Of a stretch of 64,000 bases of DNA, positions 11,901 through 20,724 are shown in pieces (position 1 is the stretch's first letter; each line of letters begins with the position of its first letter). A model generated the notes under the pieces. It saw nothing but the letters and a program-made list of their open reading frames with translations, was not told the origin of the DNA and searched no databases. The translations under genes were made by a program, and so were the position numbers. This stretch comes from Opisthocomus hoazin (lineage: Eukaryota > Chordata > Aves > Opisthocomiformes > Opisthocomidae): positions 8,556,001 to 8,620,000 of the forward strand of contig NC_134440.1 of NCBI RefSeq assembly GCF_030867145.1. Direction: 5' to 3'.

Positions 11901-14900
11901 TTGGTTTGCAAAGTGGAGGTGACAGAGGAGCACGGTTGTCGTTGCCCAGCGGGGTACGTCCTCCAGGTGATGAGTTACAGGGTGAGCTGTTGTGTTGCAG
12001 CCAAGCCGTAACCAAGTGACGCTGCGTTGGAGATACCCTCCTTTCTTTCAACTGACAGGCTGCTTGCATTCAAAGCTAAAAAAACCCCAAGAGCTGCTGG
12101 TTGCTAAAGAACCAGGCCTTAGTCGCTGCGCGTGAGTGTGCATTTTGGATTTGGCAATCCCTGGCCGGCAAGCCCAGGAGACAATTTACAACAGGCAGGT
12201 GAGAGACCATTTGGTGGAAGAGAGCCTTGGAAGAGCCTGCCTCTTGCTTCTGATTGTGGGGTTTTCAGAAGGTTGTTTAGGGTCAGATCCACAAAGCTAT
12301 CTCTGCCTCTGACTGTTTGTCTCCTTAACCTGGTTTTCAGAGTGGTGTGCGCTGCAGGTGTGTAGCTGCTAGCAGTTGGAGCTCCTCCCTCCTGTTGGCT
12401 TCTCTAACCTGCTTAGGTACCGTAGGAAATCCTGCTAAGCACCAGTGACCTTTAACAATCTGGCTTTCAGAGCTCAGTTTTCCTTTTGGTAGATTAGAGA
12501 CAGTGATGAGTATCTGTGTAAAGCATTCTGAGACCTACATACAAGGAACACTTACATAAGAGTCAGCGAAAATAATTAGTAGTACTTACAAGGGGTTAAC
12601 TTTTATTTTTTCTCCCTGCAAAGATTAACTCCAGGCTCAGCTGTGCAGTTGAGTTACTGTACATCAGCTAAGCTGCAGTGACTATCCGGATGACGGTTAA
12701 CCTATGGCAAGCACCAGGTAGTTCTGCTCGGTGTTACCTCGTCTCAGGAGGAGCTGAACGGCATCACGTTACCGTACGTGTGCCTTAGCTAAACTGTAAT
12801 ATTTCCTTGGTGTTTCTGAGCCTTGGATTTAAGGAATTTGAAACAGAGAAGACATGATGCTGCGGGAGATGTAGATCTCTGTGGAACAAGGCAAATCTCC
12901 CAGTCTGGGGTATGTCAGCCAGGACAACGTGCACACAGAGGTGTCTGGCACAGACCTAGCATCAGTAGGGCCTCAAGCGGCTTCTCTAATAAAATGAATG
13001 TGTGGCTTGGTTTATCAAGAAGGGTAGCAAAACTCTTGCCTCTGCTTCAGGTACCGTGCTTGAAATATCCCAGAACACAGCTGAGAGCAAGACAGCTTCA
13101 GAAAAGCCGAAACAGAAGAAGAATCGCTGCTTCACTTGCCGGAAGAAGATAGGGCTAACTGGTAAGACCCTGGCTGTGGGGGAAACTTGCCTGTGGCCTA
13201 GCTAGTCTGGTTTCATGGCCCTGCGAACAGATGTCCTGGGTGCAGAGGGTCAGCGTGGGTCAGTGGTTGGAGGTACCCCTCCAAGAAGTGCTTTACATCC
13301 GTGAGATGTGGTGCTGCAGGGGAGGTGGGAGGGGAGCTCCGCCCTGTGAACAGCGCTGTCCGAGGCGGCAGCCTGGGGAATCTGCCGCTCGCTGTCGGGC
13401 TCCCTGCCAGCGCTTGGATTCTGGAACTGGATGGAGCACTGCCTCTTGGGTTATTTCTGCCACTTGGCAAAAGCTGCTTGTAGAAGCAAGGGCAGTGCTT
13501 GCTGTGGATCTAATTCTGCTCCTGTTCAGGTCAGCGGTAAAGCTTCCATCATAGTGACATGAACGGAGTTGGACCCAAACTGAAACTCCCACTCCAAGAC
13601 TCATCCCGTTTGTGAATGCTACTTGACTTCTGCTGTTTGCTTCCCGAGAGCAGGATGGCTCTTGGTGTTCAGCCTGTAAAGCTGAAGAGAGAGAGGTGCT
13701 GAGATAGTGTCAGGTGACTGGTATTGATGGGAAAACTGGCCCTGGAAAGGCAATTCACGAAGCAGTTAACTTGGCTGTGGTTTGTTAAGAAAAACATCGT
13801 TCCCCTGAATTGACTCTGCCATTTAGTTGTTTCCCTGGAAAAAGTTAAACTCTAGAGCCGTGCAGGTCTCGCTATTCTAGTGGAGCGCTCGCCTCTTGAG
13901 CCTCCTCAGTGCGTTCAGCAGCCGGGACTGCACACACACTTGTGTTTTTATCGACGCAAGCTGCTTTGGCCGAGTCTGGCCTGGGAGGTTTGCCCAGCGC
14001 CTGGCACTGTGGAGCCCGAGCTTGCCTGGATATTTGAGGGCCCTGTCATAGGATAAATGTGGGTTTATAGGCCTGGGGCTGCGCGGGGTACTCTGTGCAT
14101 AGCCTGCAGACCTGCAGGGAGGGTTGTTTTCCTGGATGAGTGTTTCCCTGAGAGCTTCAAACTGTGAGAAGTTGCCTCTCCTGTAGGAATCAACTTGCAG
14201 AGAACTCCTGTGAATTCAGGGCATTTAGGATAAAATGAGTTTTCTCAAACAGGAGTAAACTGGCACCTCGTAGCAAGGTGTTTGTGGTCTTTACAGCCTG
14301 TAGTTGGAAAGATGTGAAAGGCAAGAGCGTGAGTCACTGTCAGTGGGACGCTGTTCTGCAGCAAACCCCCTCCCTGCTCCGTGCCTCAGTTTCCCAGTGT
14401 GCTGTGATAACGGTGGCACTTCTGAACAGCATTATCTCCAACGGAAGTGACTAAATTATCAATTGTGAAGCCTAAATAGTTTGAAAATGATCCTAACGAG
14501 GTGAAGGTTTTGCTGCTTGCTGGCTTACTGCTGGTCAGTCCAGGTGCTGCTGCGTGATGCCTGGGGAGCCATGCTGGCTCGGAGCGCTGGGCTCTAGCTC
14601 AGGCTGCCTGCTCGCTGCCTGGGGAGCCTGGTCTGGATTAGCAATCTGGCACTCTGCGGTCCCTAGCATGTCCCTTGTCCCCGGGGAACGCGGAGAGCAG
14701 CTGCTCTGGGAGCGTTTCCCACTGCTGTGACAGCTGGGGCCGGCCAGAGCGCGCGTGCACTCATGGGAGCAGCTAAGCCAGAGGAAAGCCAAGAGCCAGC
14801 CGCGGTCTTCCTCCACACTAAGACTCCCTTTTGCCTGTCGGGGACAGTGGTCCCCTCCTTCATCCGACCCTCCTTCTGCATTCGTGGAGCTTCCTGGCCC

Positions 14901-15137
14901 AGCAGGAAAGAGTGGAGGCCCTGCTGCCTTCCCGTCCGGCTGGACGGGGGCTAACGCGGCCTTGTCTCTCTGCTCTTCTTCCCTTCAGGCTTCGACTGCC
15001 GCTGCGGGAACCTGTTCTGTGCCATCCACCGGTACTCCGACATGCACGCCTGCCCCTACGACTACAAGGCAGAAGCTGCCGAGAAGATCCGCAAGGAGAA
15101 CCCCATCGTTGTTGCTGAGAAGATCCAGAAGTTGTGA
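8817..15137 (+). CDS. A20/AN1 zinc-finger protein of the ZFAND5/ZFAND6 family, complete
   Basis: Five coding exons (8817-8967, 10486-10579, 11267-11385, 13051-13161, 14989-15137) join in phase across GT-AG introns to give 207 residues; human ZFAND5 and ZFAND6 are about 213 and 208. An A20 finger spans about residues 11-44 (C14, C18, C30, C33). A poorly conserved Ser/Thr/Gln-rich linker contains MSISREE, a family hallmark. An AN1 finger spans about 148-180 (C148, C151, C162, C164, C169, H172, H178, C180), and the tail is EKIQKL. In this family the A20 finger binds ubiquitin; ZFAND5 stimulates the proteasome, and ZFAND6 is linked to TRAF signalling and peroxisomal import. The sequence mixes ZFAND5-like features ([14 protein letters not shown]) with ZFAND6-like ones (TQVP, RISPP), so neither symbol is assigned. 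Its place beside ABHD17A suggests a third ohnolog. Start is the first ATG after the acceptor at 8793. Confidence 0.93.
10212..10300 (+). mobile_element. CR1 LINE 3'-end fragment
   Basis: The short CR1 3' tail signature (AAGGTCCCTTCCAACCCAAA then CCATTCTATGGTTCCATGAT) lies in an intron of the ZFAND5/6-like gene. Only the last ~90 bases remain, as is usual for 5'-truncated avian CR1 insertions. Confidence 0.85.
10486..10579 (+). CDS. ZFAND5/6-like coding exon 2 (linker)
   Basis: Acceptor TCTCGTAG at 10485 and donor GCCAG|GTAGGG. Encodes about residues 51-81, a Ser/Pro/Gly-rich linker with SSPMASDS, where ZFAND5 and ZFAND6 have similar low-complexity sequence. The phase agrees with both neighbouring exons. 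Confidence 0.88.
11267..11385 (+). CDS. ZFAND5/6-like coding exon 3 (linker with MSISREE)
   Basis: Acceptor GCTCCCAG at 11266 and donor ATCAG|GTAGAT. Encodes residues 82-121, including [16 protein letters not shown], which is strongly ZFAND5/6-like, then an acidic/serine-rich stretch. A GTTT repeat lies in the preceding tract. Confidence 0.9.
13051..13161 (+). CDS. ZFAND5/6-like coding exon 4 (start of AN1 finger)
   Basis: Acceptor CTGCTTCAG at 13050 and donor AACTG|GTAAGA. Encodes residues 122-158, ending in [19 protein letters not shown] with the first two AN1 cysteines (C148, C151). Confidence 0.93.
14989..15137 (+). CDS. ZFAND5/6-like coding exon 5 (AN1 finger and C terminus)
   Basis: Acceptor CTTCCCTTCAG at 14988. 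Encodes residues 159-207 with the remaining AN1 ligands (C162, C164, C169, H172, H178, C180) and a basic C terminus ending EKIQKL before TGA. Confidence 0.95.
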
Positions 15138-15810
15138 AGGGGGCTGAGCAGCTCGAACTGCAACCAGGTGGCCTGGTGCTCCTCCCCTTCCTCCCAGCCT
15201 TCCTCCTCTTCCTCCCAGCCCCATCGGTGATGCGATGGTGATCTCCAGCAGCACACACGAACCAGCACCCGGACGTGGGGACTCCTCACACCTCTTTGGC
15301 AGACAGTTGATGTTCCTTCTCTCCCTTCCTGCCTGTCCGACAGCCACAGCTCAGCTGCTCCATCCTCAGCCAGCTTCCCAAGGGAGCAGGGACCGTCCTG
15401 CCCCACCACCCCCATGCTGAGACCTTTGGACTTTTTTTACGCCGGGGCGGATCGCGCGGCGCGGGCAGCAGGGCTCGGCCGGGCAGCCCTTCCCTTCAGG
15501 CGGCAGCTCCGAGTCCTGTGAACTGCCCGGGACTTGCAACTGGAGCCTGTGAGCTGCCACTGGACTTTGTTCCCTCTGCCCTTCCGTCTCTTTGTGGTGG
15601 GCGTAAAACCAGGAGCTGGGGAATCCCAGCAGCAAGGTTGCCCTCTGCTCCCCGAGAGGTGTTCGGTCTCGGATGCAGAAAAGAGGATTCTGTAGTTTTA
15701 ACGCCCCAAATACCCCTCCTGTCCCTTTGAGACGCTGTTGTTGACGCACCGCGATAGTTACGCAGCAGAGCACTGGCACAGTAAAGTTATTTTGTGGCTT
15801 GAAGCGACGT
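15138..15810 (+). other. probable 3' UTR of the ZFAND5/6-like gene
   Basis: Follows the stop codon without a further frame. No AATAAA is seen. The best candidate is the variant signal AGTAAA at about 15780-15785, followed by a GT-rich stretch (TTTTGTGG). The end is therefore approximate. Confidence 0.45.
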
Positions 15811-17740
15811 AGACGTGCTCCGGCCGCAGGTCAGGACCTTTAGGACAGCACCGCTCGCTGCCACGGGCGGGGAGCCGGCCTGCCGGGCTTGTGGCATCCA
15901 GGACGTGGCTGGGCTGTGGGGCTCCCGTGCTTCACCGTCCCCCAAGTAACTGCCGGCTGCTTCCTGAGCGAGGTTTGTGGTAACACAGCAGCGCTTGCGC
16001 CTCTCCTCTGCTCCTTGCCTTCTGCCTTACACGGTTCTTTCTCATCAGGGTTGCGCATGGAGCTCAGATCTCCAAATCTCCGCTTCCATTCCTGTCCCTG
16101 CACGCAGACAGGCAGCGGGGATCCTTTCCATGTGGGCCTGGCTGCTGCTCGGTGAGAGCCTTGCTCCCCTCTGAGCACGTTGGCTCGGGCAGCCCGCCCA
16201 ACCGCCCTGCTCTCCCACCTCGCTGCGTCCCCAGGAGACACTCCAAAAGCCGGACAGAGGGGTCTGGGACACAGGGAAAGGCACATGGAGGGCTGCAGGG
16301 CATGTGGGATGTCACGAGGAGGGTCCTGGGGTGCCCAGGATCGCAGGCGGTGGCTTTCGGAAAAGTCCAGGGAGAGCTCTGGGCCCACGCTAAGACTCTT
16401 AGAGGTCTTGGGGGTGCTGGAAGACTCGAGGAGGGCTCCAGGGTGCAAGGAAAGACAAAAGGAGAGCTTTGGGGTACACTGAAGGCATGCAGAGGACTTG
16501 AGCACCCTAAAAGGCACCCAGAGGGCTTTGAGACACCCACCCACCCATGGAGGGCTCTGGGGTGCAGGGAAAGCCAAGTTCTGGGCTCGGCAGCACTCCA
16601 GAAAAAAACGTGGAGGGCTCGGGTACGCAGCGCGAGGCAGGCGGCGGCTTCTGGGGTGCACCGCAAGCCGAAGCCGTCTCCCCACCACGCAGGGTCTGCG
16701 CCCACCCCGGGGGAGCTCTGCTCCCTGGAACGCTGGGAGCGGGGCCACGGCCACGGGGCTCTCAGCGTCTCACGAACAAGAGAACCCGAATGAGCCCCGG
16801 GGGAGAAGCGGCAGCCTCTGCCCCACTGCTGGCCCTCCCACGCTTCAGAAGCGTTTCCCTCCGCATCGGCTCGTACAAGGGCAGCAGAGAGCGGAGCTGC
16901 GGGGGCCGAGCCAGCAGCCAGGGGAGATCACAGCAGCTCCTTCCAAGTGCTGGTTTGCTTCCCCATTTGTGGCAGTTCTGGCCCGGTGTTTGCAGGGGAC
17001 ATCGTTCCGAAGGTTTCATTTTCCCTATGTGACTGCAGCCAAAGCAGTGTGCGCCCTGCTACTGGTGTACGGCGTTGCCAGGAGGATTCAGACCTCTGAA
17101 AATGATGCAAATCCCCCACCAGCGCAGAGCAGAGGTGAGGCCGGCTCTTGCCAGCCCTTTCCTCAGGTTTTTGCTTCTGGGCAATGTCGGCGTCACGGCT
17201 GGAGCACGCGAGCGGCGGCACGTTTTAGTGCCGGGCCGTAAGCGCGGTGCTGGTGGTGCGTGACGAGGCTGGGTTTCACCATCGAGGTTTTGACTGAGAA
17301 TGAGCTGTCGCTCTCAGGGGAAGAAGACATGGAAAAACTGCAAGCACGCCTCGCCTTGCGTTCGCACGAAGGTTGCGGGCCCCTGGGGAGGGAGAAGCGG
17401 CTCCCGTGGCTGCAACGGGAAAGCCCACGCGGCGAAAGGGGCGGCTGCCTGCTTCTCCGCCACCTACCTTTTCCCTTTGATTCCCTTCGTGAAGTGTAAA
17501 TATTAATACAGTCTGGTTTGCTCGGATGCTGTGGCTGCTTCGTTACGGGCGGGGATGGGTCAGGCGTCGGTGCTGGCTCTTCTTGGTGGGGGGGGGGGTC
17601 TCCGCAGCTCAGTTTCCCCGTGGGCAGCCAGTACGCAGGCTGTGGCTTGGGGTTTTATCCAGCACCTCGAGGCCCTGAGGAAGCAGATTCTGCCTTGGTG
17701 GGCGAGCTGCTTTCTCCACCACGGGGAGGGTGAGCTGGCG
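15811..17740. other. intergenic DNA between the ZFAND5/6-like gene and ABHD17A
   Basis: Contains the decayed minisatellite at 16270-16690. No conserved protein, RNA gene or mobile element was recognised in the rest. The open frames overlap on both strands and do not resemble known families. Confidence 0.5.
16270..16690. repeat. decayed ~31-bp minisatellite
   Basis: Roughly ten units of about 27-33 bases, each built on (A)GGAGGGCTC(T/C)GGGGTGCA followed by a purine-rich half. Copies at 16430, 16461, 16549 and 16612 are the clearest. The units are strongly diverged, so this is an old array. It leaves several artefactual open frames. Confidence 0.65.
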
Positions 17741-17743
17741 TGA

Positions 17744-17802
17744 GGGGGGTTTGGGCCCGGGCCTAGGACCCGGGTGGTCCTAGGCCCGGGCCCAAACTCC
17801 CC
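17744..17802. repeat. large perfect inverted repeat (hairpin/cruciform)
   Basis: Arms at 17749-17770 and 17776-17797 are perfectly complementary over 22 bases around a 5-base centre (17771-17775). After one mismatch, four more G-C pairs extend the stem. The arm is built from GGGCCCGGGCCTAGGACC. It lies just upstream of the ABHD17A CpG island. Confidence 0.95.
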
Positions 17803-17849
17803 CGTGTTCATTTTGTGGTGCGCTCGGCATCTGGATTTGGGCGGGGGGA

Positions 17850-18130
17850 AGCATCCTGGCCACGCCTGGCCTCATCCCCGCCGTCCCTCGGTGCTGCTAC
17901 CCCGGCAGCCATGAGGTAAAGGCATCCCCCCCCCTTCCCCCTCCGCCCGGGCAGGCCGCGCCGTTCCCTTGGCAACGAGGGCGGGGCGACAGCGCCACTT
18001 CCGGGCGAGGAGAGGGCGGGGTCAGGGCCGTGCAGCGCCGCCCTCGTCTCGGAGGCCCCCGCAGCGGCAGCCGGTAGCCCCGAACGCGAGGGGGGGGGGG
18101 GCCGGGCCACGGCGGAGCATGTGCAGGTAT
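17850..18130 (+). promoter_or_regulatory. CpG-island promoter, probably of ABHD17A
   Basis: CpG-dense sequence with an ETS-type ACTTCCGG at 17997-18004, GC boxes (GGGCGGGG) and an RFX X-box-like GTTCCCTTGGCAAC at 17963-17976. A possible non-coding first exon ends near 18126 (GTGCAG|GTATGG), upstream of the ABHD17A coding exons. Assignment rests on orientation and distance; a bidirectional or separate transcript is possible. Confidence 0.5.
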
Positions 18131-19060
18131 GGGGGGAGGGGGGGGAGCGGGGAGAGGCACGAGTGGGTGCGGGGGGAGGCGGGGGAACGGGTCCTGCGGC
18201 GGGGAGGGGGGTCTCAGCCCGGTCAGTGGGGGGGAGGGTCCCATGCCTGTCAGTGGGGGGGGAGGCCCACAGCAGTGGAGGGGGGCCCACGCAGGGCTGG
18301 GTGGATGAGTGTGGGGCCCACAGTGATCGTGGGGGGGAGGTCTTACGGCCCCACACCGCTCAGAGGGGGGAGTGAGGCCCACAGCGGTCAGTGGGGGGGT
18401 GCCCACGCCGGTCACTGCGGGGGGGGGCACCCACGGGTAAGCGTGTGTGGGGTTGGGGGGTCCCCTGGCCTGTTAGTGGGGGGGACCCACGCTGGTCACT
18501 GGGGGGGGTCACCCACGGGTCAGTGTGTGTATTGAGGGGGCCCACGCGGGTCAGTGTGTGTGTGGGACCACCCCCCACCAGCCCGTGGGGGGGGGGAGGG
18601 GGACGCCCACGCTGGTCAGTGTGTGTGGGGGGGTCCCCTGCCTGTCAGTGGGGGGGGAGGCCCACAGCAGTGGGGGGGTCCATGCAGGGCCAGGGGGATG
18701 TGTGTGGGGCCCACAGTGATCATTGGGGGGGGTCCTCAGCGGTCCATGTGTGTTTGGGGAGATCCCACAGCCCCACACCGCTCAGAGGGGGGAGTGAGGC
18801 CCACAGCAGTTAGTGGGGGGGGGGCCCACGCTGGTCACTTGGGGGGGGTCACCTATGGGTCAGCGTGTGTGTTGTGGGGGCCCACAGCGGTCGTGGAGGG
18901 CCCACACAGGTCAGTGTGTGTGTGGGACCCCCCCACCAGCCCGTTGGGGGGGGATGTCCACGCCAGTCAGCACGTGTGGGGTGGGGGGTCCCATGCCTGT
19001 CCGTGGGGTGGGAGGCCCACGCTGGTCCCCCGTGGGGGGTCCCCCACGGGTCAGTGAGTG
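18131..19060. repeat. G-rich minisatellite with ~390-bp higher-order repeat
   Basis: Built from short units of the type GGTCAGTGTGTGTGGGGGG and GGGGGGAGGCCCACAGC. A larger block starting with CCTGTCAGTGGGGGGG(G)AGGCCCACAGCAGTGG occurs at about 18245 and again at about 18634, and in part near 18988. The dense G runs on the + strand are strongly G-quadruplex-prone. It probably lies inside the 5' intron of ABHD17A. Confidence 0.85.
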
Positions 19061-20211
19061 CGAGTGTCCCACTCGGCTCTGTGGGTGGGTGCCCTGTGGA
19101 TCCCCCATGCTGGCTGGGGGGCGTTGGGGGGGGTCAGCGCACGCGTGGTGTGGATCCGGCCCCCCACGCCAGGCATGCACCAAGCGGCCGTGGGGTCCGG
19201 GGTGGGGGGCTGTGGCGTGGGTCTGGCCCCTGGGCAGGCAGGGGTCCCTGCCCACGGGGGTGCGGGTCCCCACGGGTGCTGGGGTTTGGCCCGGCGCGAG
19301 CGTGACACACGGCACGAGCGTGACACGACGCCTGCGCCGCGGGCAGCTGCCTGCCCCTGCCTGCGTGCCCCGCGCCCCGACATGCCGGCGCGGTGCGTGC
19401 CCACCGGACACCCTCGTCCGCCGCGGGTGCGCGTGGGCCCGCCGCCACGCCGGGAGCCAAACCGGGGCACGCCGGGGCTGCCGTGTGCCGGCCGCGACGC
19501 CGGCGTGGGCACCAGCCCGAGGGGAGCCGGACCCAGGCCGGGACCCCGGAGCGCAGGCGCTGCAGCGGGGCCGGGGCGCAGGGCGTCCCTTCGCTCCCAA
19601 TATTCCGGCATATTTGGGTGCCGTGTGCTGTCCCCTCCGGCTGGGCGGGAGGCCTCCCCCCTCCACCCTTTCCTCCCCTTTCCCAGCCCTTCGGAAGCAG
19701 ATGGAGCGAATTCCTCGGGGTGTGGGCTGGTTTGACATTCCTCAGCGAGAGCCTGTGCCCAAACTTGCAAAAAATAGTTGCTTTTTTTTTTTCTCTCCCT
19801 CCCCCCTCCCCTTTTTCTTCGGTTCTCCCACCGCCCGCCTGCGCCGGTGTCCGGGGGGGGTTCCGCAGGGGCCGTAGCCTTTGTATCCCCCGCCGTGGGG
19901 CTGTTGTGGGGTGTGGGGGGCAGTGGGGGTGCGATCCTGCGCCCGCCAGCCTTCCCCCCCCCCCAGCGTGGGGGCTGCGGGGGCTGGAGGGGCTGAGGGA
20001 GGCTCGGTTTGGGCGGGAGCGTAGGGGCTGTGGGCGGTGGGTGTGTGGCGGGGGGGATGCGCTGTGCCCCTCGGCTCGGGGGGATGCGGTGGGTGCGCTC
20101 GCCGGCGCGCGGCTGTGCGGGAGGGGTGCGTGGGTGTCCCCAGGGTCACGCGTGTCCTGGGCAGGGGGGTGCCCGGTGCAGAGCCCTCACTGCTGCCTGC
20201 CCTGCCCGCAG
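19061..20211. other. GC-rich presumed 5' intron of ABHD17A
   Basis: No recognisable protein or RNA gene. CpG-rich at 19280-19600, which might be an alternative promoter. A CT-rich tract with a T run (about 19780-19830) follows. The acceptor CTGCCCGCAG at 20211 closes the segment. Confidence 0.45.
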
Positions 20212-20410
20212 GCCACCGCTGCTGCCCACAGACGGACAAATGGCGGCCGCCCCAGCCCCGACCGGTGCCCCAGCCCGCGCGGGACTGCCGGCGGCCGTGC
20301 CCAGGGCCGGCTGAGGACGGGGCCTCTCCGGGTCGACGTCGTTCCCGGCTCTTCTCCGATTTGGATCCTCCCTCGCTCCCGGCGCGGCTGCCTTTCGCCT
20401 CGCCGCCGTC

Positions 20411-20724
20411 ATGAACGGGCTGTCCATCAGCCAGCTCTGCTGCCTCTTCTGCTGCCCTCCCTGCCCCAGCCGCATCGCTGCCAAGCTGGCCTTCCTGCCC
20501 CCGGAGCCCACCTACGCCGTGGTCCCCGAGCCGGAGCCCGTGGGCAGCACCAGCACCGGCTCCCTGCGCGGCGGGGCCGCGGGGCGGTGGAAGCTGCACT
20601 TGAAGGACCGGGCGGATTTCCAGTATTCCCAGCGGGAGCTGGACAACATCGAGGTGTTCGTCACCAAAAGCAGCCGAGGGAACCGCATCGGCTGCATGTA
20701 CGTCCGCTGCGTGCCGGGCGCCAG
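20411..20724 (+). CDS. ABHD17A: ABHD17A coding exon 1
   Basis: The full exon runs from the acceptor at 20211 and includes about 200 bases of 5' UTR. Encodes residues 1-104 with the Cys cluster and the start of the hydrolase fold. Donor GCCAG|GTAAGT, phase 2. Confidence 0.95.
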
